Source: Thuidium tamariscinum (taxonomy: Eukaryota; Streptophyta; Bryopsida; Hypnales; Thuidiaceae). Taken from it: DNA of 64,000 nucleotides. The position numbers were made by a program, and so were the translations under genes. The stretch is taken from assembly GCA_947034885.2 (NCBI GenBank), contig OX344749.2, positions 33,103,182-33,167,181 on the forward strand, written 5' to 3'. Positions 12,530-25,100 of this stretch are shown piece after piece. The stretch's first letter is position 1. Each line of letters starts with the position of its first letter. The notes beneath the pieces are model-generated. The model worked only from the letters and a program-made list of their open reading frames with translations, searched no databases and was not told where the DNA came from.

Positions 12530-12900
12530 ACTAAATGATTCAATGTTTGGATGTGTTCAAAAAATAAAGAGAGTGATTATTTCAAAATCCATTCAAAATT
12601 CAATTACAAGTAAAATATTTTCATTTTTGAGTAAATTTTGTTTTGAAATGAGATTCTCTTAACATGGTGATTTATTGGAATTTTTGTATTCTTTGATTCT
12701 ATGACTTCATTTTTGCAATTCCAAGTTTCAAGTAGAGTCAATGCAATTTTGGCTTGGTCAACCACTTGACATACTTCTACATTTGTAATTTTAGAGAAAT
12801 ATGTATTCTAGTAACAACAAATCTAGCCATTGGATAGGACAACAACTTCATCATGTATCCCTAAAAATTAGAATGACTTCCATCCAAGTTGTAATGAGAA
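12530..12900 (-). repeat. Dispersed repeat, partner of 4870-5240
   Basis: Inverted copy of 4870-5240. Recognisable blocks are the complement of TTGCAAAAATGAGG and the CCATTGGATAGGACAACAA segment, matching GTTGTCCTATCCAA there. Noncoding, function unknown. Confidence 0.6.
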
Positions 12901-15900
12901 AGACTTCTAGCATTCACTTTGTACATCATGTAGAAAATGGATGTTGGAGCACTAAAGGACCATTGTTCCTTTGGGGGACAGTGGAATTTTGGGCAAGTAT
13001 CTACAATCTCAATTTTTGACCTAATTCTTTGAATTTTTTTTGAAGATAGAAAAATTGATGAGCTTGGTTGGAATAAAGTGTTCTTTCAATCAATGCCCTC
13101 GAACAAAAGTTATACCTAAATAAGCTCAAAATAGGGGAGAAGGGCAAACTCCCCCAAAATTTAAAAATTTGAGCTTTAATTCCATAGATTGTATTTTTGT
13201 CTACATGGAAAGTTTTGGTTCATTCCTCTTAGATTTGTTATGAGAAAGTTATGGACATTCTTAGTTTTGGGGCAATTTCATCATCTTATTGAAAAAATAA
13301 CTTGTAGAATTCATTTCTAAATATAATTTCTACAATTAAATTTTTTTCATGTAGTTCATTTTGTTTGCTAGAACAATTTCATCATTGTAGTTAATGCATT
13401 TTAATTCCATCATAGAAATATGAATAATTTAGATTATTTATCTTTCTATCTTCTACCTATTTATACTCAATAATTTTTTTAAGAATAAAAATTGAATTTT
13501 TTAATATTTTCTTTTTTTCCTAGATCCTCAACTCAATTTTCCAGGATAAATATTTCATGCTCAAAACTTTGTAGTGCAAAATATTAAAGTTAAGTCAAAA
13601 TCAAACAATCTGGATTTAGTGCTGAAAAACTTAGTTTTTTTTAATTTAAGAAGCAAATATCTTACAGTCCATGTTGTTAAGATCTTTGAATTTTTTTCCA
13701 TGCATTTTAATACTTATTAAGTGTAAGGTCTTATGGTTATATGAACAAAATTACAATTTTCAAGTTTTTTTACTCTTTGCTATAAAAAATGGTAGTTTTG
13801 AGTGACTTTTTGCAAAAAAGGCTTTAGTCCTTGAGAGATTTTATGTCCAATGTACAATGACATCACAACTACTCCTATGCTAAGAAAGAGGGTGATCATT
13901 TACAATGATTTCATCTAATAAACAATTTATTTTCATATCACAATGAATCTTCAAATGAAATGTTTTTTCAAAATGCACTAATAGCTTAGTCAACATAGCT
14001 TAGTATCAAGTTTACTAGTACAAATTCCACACTATTTGCTTTTGGCTTGGGACATTCATTCTAGCATCATTAAGTTTGATTTTGTTAAAATTGGTTAAAA
14101 CATGTCATAAACAACAAATATTGAACAAATTTTAGCACAATCATATCAAAAGAATCATGTTGGGTATTAAAAGGTATTATATTTAACAAATTTTAGCAAA
14201 TTTTAATATGAATTTTTCCAAAAGCAAAAATAAAAAATTATAAAATAATATTATTATAAAAAATTGGAAGATTTAAAAAGGTCATAGTTTCATTGTGGTT
14301 TTATGATTAAATACACATGATTTGTATATGCTTATTAAATTTTGTTTGAGTTTAGATTTATTTTTCTTCAATAGAAGTCATGTCCTATTATTAAGTAGAA
14401 ATAACATTGACATTCTACGGTGCTCATGACATTATTGAGCTAGTTAGAATGATTCTTACAGTATGCATGGCAAGTGGCAAAACATTAAGGAATTGTCAAA
14501 TCAATAACTTTGAGCAAAACTATCAATAATCTAATCTACATTTAGTTCAACTACACCCTTGCCATAAGACACAAAAGATGTGCTTTTTTAGTGCATTGAT
14601 CACATTAGAAGTTTAATGGAAGAAAAAAAGACATCTAAAAGTACTTGAAAATGGCTTCTAAAATGATACCTTCTTTATTTGCTTGTTTTTCAACACATGG
14701 CTCCTACATTCACCCCTTGTACTATAGATCATATAATTGGACAATCATTATATATCATTGAAATTCATCATGTTGTATATAAACATAATTGTATAAGTTG
14801 TACATGTCAAATTTTGAATACAATGTAAAGTGTAATTAAAAGCCTATCTCACCTTTCTTTCCCAAAGCAATGTCTTTCATAAAAGTTAATAGTTAGAAAA
14901 TCACTTTTTGAAGCCTACATTAAATATTATAATGACTAAAGAACGACTACAAAAGATGGTGAAATAATTTGATGACTAGGAAAAAATGAAGGAGGTGGAT
15001 TTTGAATTGAAACAAGGTGCACCAAAGATTCTTTTCATATTTACATCCCAAATTCTTAAGAAATTTGGATAAAATTTAGATATCCTATAGAATATGATTT
15101 TAAATTTTTTTTTGAAGCTTGTTATTTACAGAAACTATCTAGTCTATACAATTAAATTTGAAAAAAGCTTTATTTTTTTGTTGAATAAAAAAATAATAAT
15201 TAAAGTTTAAAAATTCACCAAAATAACCTTTCTATTGTTTCTATTAAAATTTTGGCATGATAATACAACAAGGTTATCAATTTAATATACATTAGTATTG
15301 AATTTTTTTAATTACTTTGTATTCAAAGGCTTGAACCTTATTTGTATGCAAAAAGTAAATTATAGAGAAAGATCATGGTTCTTTAGTTTATTTTTATTTT
15401 TCCAAATAAAGCACGACACTTATTTACACAAAACCAACATTCATTCAACAAAAAAGGTTCATCACCATCTTCCTAGAACTTTATAAGGTAGGAAGTTCAA
15501 AAACTCTACTCACGCTCTAAAACCAGTCACCTTGTCAAATGTAAACTACTTGTGCATGTTTCTTTTTTCAACTTTGTAAGATTGTGCAAACAATGAATAT
15601 TTCGCAGTTTAAGACTGTGGATAAACACACCTTCAAAAATTCATAAGTAATTCCACAAAGCTCCAAAAAATGTGAAACAAATTGGGTTAAATGCCAATTC
15701 CACTTGTGTTTCAAGAGAATTTGTTTGAAAAATGTTTGAAGAAGTTCCATCTCCCCCAAATTCAGTTTCGTCTCTGAGATGAACAGCTTTTGCCCCTCCT
15801 GCGTCAGCAAAGTAGCCCACGGCAGTAGGGTCCACACGGCAGTAGGACTCAGTTTTTCAGATGTGGCATGATTAGACGGGGGAACCTTTTACTTTTTCCT

Positions 15901-16270
15901 CCAAACTCAAAGAATAATACTTAATGATACTCATTCAGCCAGCCATGGCAGTTATTTCTTGTGACTGCACCAAAGATGGATGAGAAATTACAAAGAACAT
16001 GCTTCCAGAATACCGGGCAGCTTCTAAAACTGTGTCCTATCTCTGTCCAGTAGTAGTAGTGTTCAAATTAAAATTAAAAAAATTAAAGAATTATAAACTA
16101 AGATGAAGAAAAAGAAAGAATGAGAAGAATATTGTTTGATTGGAGATCAGTCTATTTTAACAAATGATTGGCACCCGCTCAGTGTAACTTAAATTTTTTT
16201 TTGAACAACTGGGTAAGACCCATGCTCAGTGTAACTTATGAAGAGCACAATTCTTGTGTTCAATAAATTC
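12901..16270. other. AT-rich intergenic DNA, nothing recognised
   Basis: No gene or paired terminal repeats were found. A GC-richer patch at 15570-15840 holds a 64-codon minus-strand frame beginning DPTAVGYFADAGG. It looks slightly protein-like but matches no family I know, and nothing around it extends it. Confidence 0.5.
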
Positions 16271-16655
16271 TACAGTGGAAACACCCAAAACCGTCCAAAT
16301 AAGGAATTCAGCATAGTTGGAGGCAATGTTTTCTAAAAATGATATTTTTCTAGTATTAGCGAGTGAAAATCATTAAAATTAAATAACAGATTTTTCAGAT
16401 ATCATATGTAATTTCTACAAATTTTCAAAGTGTTGGCTCCCTAGACCTATGGAACCATCCTGTAGGTGCCCCCAGAACCGAACCCTACGAAAATCAGCAC
16501 TCAGCCAACCAAATTTTCCTATATGTCCTTCAGTTGTGTTAGCAAGTTACAATCATACATGCGGCAAACACATCAAGGGAAGTCTACTAACGCATTTGGG
16601 TGAATCTACAATCCATTGCAAGGAACAGGTGCGGGAATGGGTGTTTTGCCCTTAC
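16271..16655 (+). repeat. Dispersed ~390-bp repeat, copy 2
   Basis: Direct-orientation relative of 17661-18055 and inverse of 8015-8407. It starts with TACAGTGGAAACACCC and carries the GTATTAGCGAGTGAAAATCA and GTTGGCTCCCT blocks in the same order. The short plus-strand frame at 16449-16724 falls mostly in it and is not a gene. Confidence 0.8.
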
Positions 16656-17660
16656 TTATCACGTCTTCTTTTAGGGTTCAGTTTTTTGGGGTTTTTTTTG
16701 GACACCCATGAAACGGAATTTTAGGGTTCCATTCAGTTCCTCAGTGGCTTTGGCGTGGAATAACTTATTATTAGTCCTTCGAGTCCAAACGCAACCAACA
16801 ATAAGAAAATGACACAGCCTGCCACTTGTTGGAGAAAGAGTCAATTCAGTCTCCAACCCATTATAATAATTATAAAAAATATGGGGAGTGAATAGTGGGG
16901 ATTATGATACACTACAGTACTGTACTGAACAGTGGAAGGACATGGAGGATCAATATTATTATTATCATTATTTAATTCTATTTTTGAAAAGTAAACTGGT
17001 GTGAATTCGAAGGGACAATACCTTACCCTTATCAATATTTGGTTTCCAGTAAGGTACAGGAGTTCATTACACAACCCTCCGGATTGATGTTATTGGAAGA
17101 TTTTTGTATCTTCTCTTCCCGAATCCTTCTTAATTTTAGGCACCCAAATGGACCTCGATGGTCATTAATTCAACCCTAGTTGCACTAATTAGCACCCCAG
17201 ACCGACCCCACATGAATGAAGAAGGCACATGGAATCAATTCCAAATCCACCCCCAGCTAGGAGACGGAAAGGTAGTTAACTGAACCCCAAGGACATTCAA
17301 CGCAGGGCCCCGGAGTGGCGCCCGCAGGAGTGATGGGAAGTTCACCAGTAGGGTAGGGTAGGGCTGGGCGGGGCTTAGGGTTAACTTGGGGGTTTAGGGT
17401 TTCGTCTGCCAAATTCCCTTCAATTAGGGTTTGGATTTGGAAATTATTCAAAAATTGAAACATGCATAACATTCAGTAGCCCATAGAACAACTGCCTTTC
17501 CCTTTGTGAAGTCCCCATCACCTAATTTCATCTAACATTTCTTGAAGTTTGCAACTTTAGTTACTGAATGCTATGGAATATTCCACACCATTTCATCCAC
17601 TGGGTGGTAGTGTGATAGGTTGCTACTGAATGTAATGTGGAGAGGTTTTCACTTTTGATT
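16656..17660. other. Intergenic, moderately GC-rich, unassigned
   Basis: Balanced composition around 17100-17450, including a short GGGTAGGGTAGGGCTGGGCGG run near 17350. No supported gene. Small frames on the minus strand lack family features. Confidence 0.45.
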
Positions 17661-18055
17661 TACGATGGAAGCACCCTAAACCGTCCATGCAAGGAATTCA
17701 ACGTAGTTGGAGGCAGCTTTTTCTAAAAATGATATTTTTCTAGTATTAGCGAGTGAAAATCATGAATATTCCAAAAAAATTTAATTTTCTCGGATACAGG
17801 ATGTAGTTTCTATAAATTTTCAAAGTATTGGCTCCCTTGAGCATTAGAACCGTCCTGTAGGTGTACTATGAATTGAACTCTGCTGAAATCAATAGTGAGC
17901 CAATTAGATCTTTGTTATATGTGTCCTTGAAATGCATTAGCCAATTAAAATCAAGTATGTGGCCAACACATTAAGGGAATTCTACTGACGCATTTGGGTG
18001 AGTCTATGGTCCCCTGCAAAGGACAAATTTGGGAATAGGTGTTCCTCCCTTAATA
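17661..18055 (+). repeat. Dispersed ~390-bp repeat, copy 3
   Basis: Tandem-like neighbour of copy 2, about 1.0 kb apart and in the same orientation. It starts TACGATGGAAGCACCC and ends near GGTGTTCCTCCCTTAAT. The copies diverge enough to be separate insertions rather than a recent duplication. Confidence 0.8.
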
Positions 18056-18107
18056 CCAAAATTGAAACTAAGTAGGCTATAGGATCTTCCTTAGCCCCGT
18101 AAAAGGA

Positions 18108-18330
18108 TGGTGGGATGAATTGGCCCCCTTGCTTAGCCCCTCTAAGTCATTCAAAGTGTGTAAGTAAAAATAAAAGCCCCCCTATTTTGAATTTACCTAT
18201 TGTACCTCTCCTTTTTGATTTGAGGCCTTTGATTGCAAATATGAATTCAAAATTTGCAAATCTCATTATGAAAGGAAAATAAGAAATTGTAGCATTTTTC
18301 CAATGGGCGGAGAGATGGGTCAATCTACTT
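18108..18330 (-). mobile_element. MITE, GGCCCCCTCGCTCGG-TIR family, copy 1
   Basis: Reverse-orientation member of the family seen at 26594-26826 and 49056-49283. Its end GAATTGGCCCCCTTGCTTAG resembles theirs. The AAAAGCCCCC block and the GGCCTTTGATTGCAAATATG block are kept in order. Noncoding, about 220 bp. The superfamily is not clear from the ends. Confidence 0.7.
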
Positions 18331-18869
18331 GGCCAAAAGGACGGATTGGTGTTTCGTAACAAGCATCCCACTAGGTATGGTGAAAATTATTTGCTAAAAA
18401 GTTGCAAAAGCACTCATTAGAAGTCAAACTATTGTTGAAGACCTATCTTCTTTACAATGAAATTCTAAAGATGAATTGCTGAACTTTTGTCCTATTAGAA
18501 GGATTTTCTATTATCCATTAGATAAAAAATGTCATCATTAGTGCTAAATGATTAAGTAGGAATTCAACAAAGTTGTGTGAGGGAATTGCAAAAATTTAAT
18601 TTTCTCTCTAAAGAATATTTGTCTTTTTTTATAGGATTTTTTAGAATATCAACAATGTGAATATGAGTTAAAATGTGCTTCATCACACTTCCATGTTGCC
18701 TTCCCATCGGAATATCATGTATGTCAAATAAACTAGGAGGAAGAATTCGCGACAAGAATTAACATGTGTAAACATTTGGTGTGGTCATTTTTGAATATTT
18801 CAGTGGTGAACATTTAAAGGGTTAAATACGTTAAACTTTAAAGTAATCTTCCCTTAAAGCTTTCCACTA
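18331..18869. other. AT-rich intergenic DNA
   Basis: Nothing recognised. Base composition changes sharply at about 18870, where the GC-rich tract upstream of the ARF gene begins. Confidence 0.5.
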
Positions 18870-21800
18870 ATCGCATGAGTCACGAGTCACGACTCACGAG
18901 TGGCAGGGCCGCCACCACGGTCACAGGCTCCCGTCCCCGTCCCCGTCCCACCCGTCCTCGTCCCACCCGTCCCGGTGCGTCTCGCCCCGCCCCTCCCCTT
19001 CCAGCAGGGGGGCTGGTGTGTCTTGTACCTGTCGTCGATGCAGCCTGGCAGCTGTTCTGTAACTTAGTAGAAGTCGTAAGGCAGGATGGGTAACGCCCTG
19101 CCGCTCGGGTTGCACACAGGCTCCCCCAGTGTGTGAGAGCGCGAGGGTTCCTCTAAGCTTAGCTTTTAGCTTAGCTTCCATTAGCTTAGCCTGGCGGGTC
19201 ATGTTCGTACAGTAAAGAAATGCCGCAGGGGTGGCAGGGAAGGACAGAAGTGGCAGAGTTGCTGCTGCACCGCCTGCAGAAGCACCAGGGAAGGACAGAC
19301 AACGCAAGAAGGCCACACAAGCGACCTCCAAGGACGGAAGAACTCGCCTCCTCCTTCTGTCCTTAACTTAACCTAGCTTTGCTTCGCTTCATCCAGCGTC
19401 GACCCCGCTTGCAGAGTTGCAGCAAACTCTACAAGCTGGAGAATCATCCGGACAGTCGCAGCAGGGGAAGAGGCACTTAGTAGCTTAGCTTAGCAGCAGC
19501 CAGCAGGGTTGGGCAGGAGGGGTGGTGGTGGAGGAGCAGGGGACGACGGAGGACCCCACATGGCCGCCATCCCATCCATCCCTCTCGTACTTGCAGCTTC
19601 CCTCCACAGCTGCTGCTCAAATCAGCAGCAGCTCTCCCACCTTGCTGTGTGACCCACCCGCCAGGCTGAGAGTGGAGCGAGTGAGCGAGCGAGCGAAGCT
19701 CTGGAGTGTGTACGAGGTTTTGTGTGTAGTCGATCTTCGAGAAAGAGAGAGAGAGAGAGAGAGGTGTGACTGCGTTGAGGAGAGAGGAGTTGGGAGAAAT
19801 GACTGGGGCGGTTGTACGTGGGTGAATGGGAGGGTGTGTCGGGGTTTGGTGTGTGCGGTGACTGGATTTGCACGTTCGAATGTACATTCGCATGCGTGAA
19901 GGGGGGCGTCTGGACCATCGGGGGAGCCTGACCCACCGTCCTTGCGGAGAGCAGAGGCGTCGTGCCGGGAATTGGGTGGGTCTTGGAGGTTGCGTTGGTG
20001 ACGGAGTTGTCGTGTAGGGTAGCTGTATCTGTTTGTGTCTTTGTGGCGTGAGACGGCTGGGTTGGGAGTCAGGGAAGGGAGTTTGAGTCGCAGGTTCAAA
20101 ATTGGGTGGTCTGCACTGTTGATTCGCATCTGCTTTTGTTCCGGAGCTCAGTTGAGGTTTGGGCTCTACTGTTCCGTTGTTCTGTTCCTGTGTGTCGCTC
20201 TCATTTGCACAATTTGGGTGGGGTTGTCGAGGTTTGTGTACATTTGCCTTTCTAGGGTTACTGGAGCTTTGTCGGTCTCGCAAACTTGGGTCTGGGGTCT
20301 GCCTTAGCTTTGTGTGTAGTTTACGTCTTGTGTGGCGAGAATTGTCGAAGTTGGAGTATTCGACGAAGAGACGTGAGTCGATGAAGACTGTGTGAACAAG
20401 AAAGGTTGACTGAGAGTGTGCTTCGAGCTTACAGCAAGAGCAGGCTTCAAGTTGGTGTGTTCGCATCCGATCTGTGGTGAGCTTCAGCTAGATCCGTAAC
20501 CTCGCACATCGGTCGTCCAGCATGTCAATTTTATACGAAGTGACTTTACTAGTGGAATCTTTTGGCGATGTCAAGATTTATAAGTAGTGTCAGATGTCGT
20601 TGGCAGTTTGTGATCTACGGGACTATCTGGCTCCGACACCAGCTCGTCTTCGCTCCTGCGCTTTTAGTTTAATTGCTCGATCCTAGTCCGTGGAAGTCCA
20701 GAGAAGTTGATTAGAAGCCAGTCGTTAGCAAGGTTCCGATCCAGATCAGCTCTTAATTGCGCCAATCAGGTGTATAATTTGAGTCTCGTCTGGTTCGATG
20801 ACGCAGATGTGTGGCTCTACTTTTAGAGAGAACTTTGTGGACTCATCCCTTGCTGTTTACCTGCGAGATGGTTGATGCGTTTTTCCGTACTGCTTGTTTC
20901 GATCTTTTCGAGCACGTTGTCGGTCTTGATCGCTGTTACTGGGTGATAATTGGGGGCTTCCGAGGGTGAGGTAGCTTCGAGAACGTCTATTGCTTCACTT
21001 GGTTCGGCATCGTCCTATCAATCGTATATATTGTTATACAAGGACCTTGTGGAAAGAACTATCAGCTTGATTACTGTTTAGCTAACCTCTGAACGCTGCG
21101 TTATACGAAGCGTCGCTATGTATCCTCGCTTACATCGTTAGGTCATTGTGACTTACATTGAGTGCCCATGTTGCCATCAGTAACGTCGGACCTCTTGTCT
21201 AGGAGAGTTACCGTCGGTTCTCCACTCGAGATTCTAAGTAGTCTAGTCTTATACGGTATGATCACTGGGGTAATTTGCCCTTCTTCCCATTCGAATCCCT
21301 CTTTCTGTTCGTCAAGGACGAGAGTGGGACTGTGGGAAAATGAACATCAGCTTGTTGGTGTGAGGCATTTCGTTCTTCACTTGGCAAGCCTGTCTGTGGA
21401 GACGTCCGATGAGAATTGTCTGTGCGAATATTTTCATGAGATTAATGAGTGGTCGACATTGCTATCTAGCTTTAGAAAAGCTTGCTAACACTGATGCTGC
21501 AGTCAGATGATATGGTCGTGGGCGTTTAGGATTGTGGTTTGTGCTTTCTAGCTACTTCATTTGCTAGCGTCTCAGACAAAGGCAATTTTAATCACCTGAG
21601 GACTGAATATGCTGTGTAAATCGGACTTGTCATAGCCATGCCATGAGCTTCATGGAGCTTCATGAACTGATCGACATTGGTGTATCGTGTTACTTAAAGT
21701 TGCGAATGCCGGTAGTGTAGTTTGATGATTTGATGATGTGCATTGCGGATTGTGGTTTTTGCTTAGTTGCTTATTCGTGTACTACCGTCGTAGACAACGC

Positions 21801-22196
21801 AATTAGCTCCAGTTGAGACTGTATTTTTTGTGTGCAAATCGAACCTTTCTGCTACATGGAGCTAATTGATGGTGTTAGATTTCCAAAAACTGTTGTTTGG
21901 TCTTTGCCTTGGTGTCTACTTCTAATCAAACTTATGACGTTGTTTGTTACCTCAGGTATTAAATTGGGAGCCAGCAGTTGGAAGTAGGTGGTTAGATCTT
22001 TTATGTTGCGAGCTGATCGAGGACGGACGACTAGGTGGCTGGAAATCGCGACTAAATTCCCGTTCAATATGTATGCACTCTAGCTCTGCGGCAGATCTGA
22101 CTGTTGCAGAGTCGTTTCAACATTCAAAACTTTCCCAGTACGCTATTAAAATCAGTCGCAATTGCTCCTCCGCAATTTCCCGTGTCTTGGTTTGGA
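18870..22196 (+). promoter_or_regulatory. Putative promoter and long 5' leader of the ARF gene
   Basis: A composition island unlike the AT-rich DNA to its left. It contains a (CCCGT)n-like run at 18929-18975, overlapping GAGTCACGAGTCACGACTC words near 18880, repeats of TTAGCTTAGC near 19160-19190, and a (GA)n tract at 19744-19763 of the kind common in plant leaders. No frame here has coding signs. A good acceptor (TTGTTTGTTACCTCAG, ending at 21955) suggests a leader intron. The transcription start cannot be placed by eye. Confidence 0.5.
21490..21880 (+). repeat. Diverged tandem duplication in the ARF leader
   Basis: Two ~200-bp units, about 21500-21690 and 21715-21880, share in order GGATTGTGGTTT, TGCTTTCTAGCTACTT / TGCTTAGTTGCTTA, TAGACAACGCAATTAGC-like, TGTGTAAATCGGACTT / TGTGCAAATCGAACCTT and CATGGAGCT. 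The alignment is by eye and patchy. It lies just upstream of the likely leader acceptor at 21955. Confidence 0.65.
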
Positions 22197-25100
22197 ATGC
22201 CCGGGCCTGGCCCTCGGCTTTCGATGAGTGTGAAAATGGAAAAACACGATGACACTGGAGGGTGTGTGGGGTCTGGAGAGAGTGTGGGACGTCTGGATGC
22301 CCAGCTATGGCATGCTTGTGCTGGAGGCATGGTGCAGCTTCCGGCTGTGGGTGCCAAGGTCATTTACTTCCCCCAGGGGCATGGAGAGCAGGCGGCCACC
22401 ACTCCTGATTTCCCCCAGTCGTTGGGTCCTTCAGGAACGGTGCCCTGTCGCGTTGTTTCGGTGAACTTTCTTGCTGATACTGAAACCGATGAAGTGTATG
22501 CGCGAATGCGCTTGCAGCCTGAAGGTCTGCCTTTCTCCAATGACCGCTTGGAGGATTTCCCGCTCTCCCCCCCTCCGGAGAAACCAGCCTCTTTTGCCAA
22601 AACTCTCACCCAGAGCGATGCCAACAATGGGGGCGGGTTTTCTGTTCCCCGCTACTGTGCCGAAACCATCTTCCCTCCACTTGATTACTCCATTGACCCT
22701 CCTGTGCAAACTGTCTTGGCGAAGGATGTTCACGGAGATGTCTGGAAGTTTCGGCACATTTACAGGTATGACCTAGGACCCAATGCATTAAGCTAGAGGC
22801 TGCTACAGACGTCACTTCTAATGTCATCTGAAACAATATGTATGATATCGGTGTACAACTCACTGGACGGGTATTACAAGAGTCAAACTTTCTTGAGATC
22901 AAAGTCATAATCACTACATAAGGAATTGCTTATGCAATACTTCAAAGTGGGAGATTGTAGACCATTATGAAAGGGACTGTAGACGAATGTATTTTCAGTC
23001 AATCATCAATGGCCATAGGTATTTGGCGAAATCGTGCTACACCCAACTGCTAATGGAAGGCCGGCTCAAAGTGCTGGAAGAGATGAGTTGCTGCTGGTAA
23101 CAGGTGTCTGTCAGTAGTAAACGGATCAGACCCCTTAGGGTTCAAGCATCCTCTACTTCTCATGCTTGTCCGTCACCTGTTCCTTTGACGACCATGAGGA
23201 ATGTTGGTGAACATGATTATTTATACCTAGTTTCCTGCACAGGGGTACGCCTAGGCGACATCTTCTGACAACAGGCTGGAGCACTTTCGTGAATCAGAAG
23301 AAGTTAGTAGCAGGAGACGCGATTGTGTTCTTGCGCAGCGCTTCCGGTGAGCTCTGTGTAGGTGTGCGACGTTCGATGCGAGGCACCAGTGGTGGCGACA
23401 CTTCTACTTGGCACTCGTCAGCCAGTGCAACGTCAGCTATGCGGGCCTCACGTTGGGAGGTGAAGGGTACCGAGAGTTTCTCAGATTTTTTTGGTGGAAT
23501 GGGTGACAATGGCCACAGTGGATTAAGCAATGGGATTCGACCTGGAAGTCAGGGCTCATCAACTACAAGTAGCTTTGCCCGAAACCGTGCCCGCGTCACT
23601 GCGAAATCTGTACTGGAGGCTGCTTCACTGGCTGTGGCTGGAAAGCCGTTTGAGGTTGTGTACTACCCACGTGCTAGCACAGCCGAGTTCTGTGTGAAAG
23701 CTGCTCTGGTAAAACAAGCTCTAGATCACACATGGTATGCAGGTATGCGTTTCAAGATGGCGTTTGAGACCGAGGACTCTTCACGGATCAGTTGGTTTAT
23801 GGGGACTATCGCTGCAGTTCAGCCGGCTGATCCCCTCCTTTGGCCTAATTCTCCATGGCGCGTATTACAGGTATGGTAATGTAGTGAAGGCTTTCTCCCT
23901 ATAAGTTCCAGTGCATTGAACGTTGCAAGCTTTGGCAGTCAATTTCGATTTCATTTCGGGATCAGCATCGAAGCTCAGTGCCGAGATCAGACCTGTTCAA
24001 CAGGAGCCAAACTATCTTGAGCTCACCTTTTTTTCTGTGTTCGAATTTTTTGTGCAATCTTTTGAAGGTGGGGGGCTGTAGACCGCTATTGAAGAGACTA
24101 TAGGAAACGCCATGTATATTCGAAGATCAGTAACCATAGACATTTTAGTCGATCCATGCTTTCACCAACGTGTTAATTGAAGTCCATCTAAGTGGAAGAG
24201 AGAGTTGCTGTTGGTAATAGGGGTCGGTCAATATGAGATGTTATCATGTTTTAGTGACCTCAGTTGCTAACCTAATTGTGGCTAATGCAGGTTACTTGGG
24301 ACGAGCCAGACCTACTGCAGGGTGTGAGTCGTGTGAGTCCCTGGCAGGTGGAGCTCGTGGCCACCTTGCCAATGCAGTTGCCCCCCTTCTCCTTGCCCAA
24401 AAAGAAACTGCGTGCTGTCCAGCCCCAGGAACTGCAGCTGCAGGCACCGGGGCTGCTCGGCCTGCCCTTAGCAGGCTCCACCAGCACCTTTACGGGACAG
24501 CTGCCCGCCCCATGGGGGGGCCCTGCACTCTTAGACGACGTCTCTGCAGGCATGCAGGGAGCCAGGCATGATCGCTTTAACGGGCTTCTAACCATGGATT
24601 TCCGGAATAGTAACTACAAGCATCCTCGAGAGTACCCAAGCGACAACTACTACAGCGAGCAGGTCCCTCCTGTTCGGGACCTCTTGAGTGATTCTCCTTC
24701 TGGTAACAATCATCACTTCTCTCTCCTCCCCAACGGACAACAGCAGCACCGATCACAAACCACAGTGAGCAGCTTTCTGCCCGCTGCTGCGAATTCCCAG
24801 CAGGGAGAGAACCATACGACTACTACCAAGACGACCTCCACCTCTTTTTTCCTCTTCGGGCAGTCCATCGACCCCACTTGCACTTCCAAGCCGCAGCAGC
24901 AGCAGTGTGCGGCATCGGGAAACAGCTCATCGGATGGTCCTCTTCTCCATGATGGCTTGCGGGTATCTACCACCAGCAACTCATCCTCTGACAACACATT
25001 CGAGAACAGGGACAGGATGAGAGGCTTCAATAACAGTAGGGGAGACGGAGCTGTGTCCCGGTACCGACAGAACGACAACAGCAGCGGCCATTGGTCAGAC

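Noticed and set aside
15568-15837. Overlapping minus-strand frames in a GC-richer patch (DPTAVGYFADAGG...)
   Set aside because: Slightly protein-like, but only about 60-90 codons, with no known motif and no flanking exons I could join.
19477-20466. A 329-codon minus-strand open frame opposite the ARF leader
   Set aside because: It is P/T/R/S-rich low complexity arising from GC-rich and GA-repeat DNA, overlaps other open frames on both strands, and has no domain. Most likely chance.
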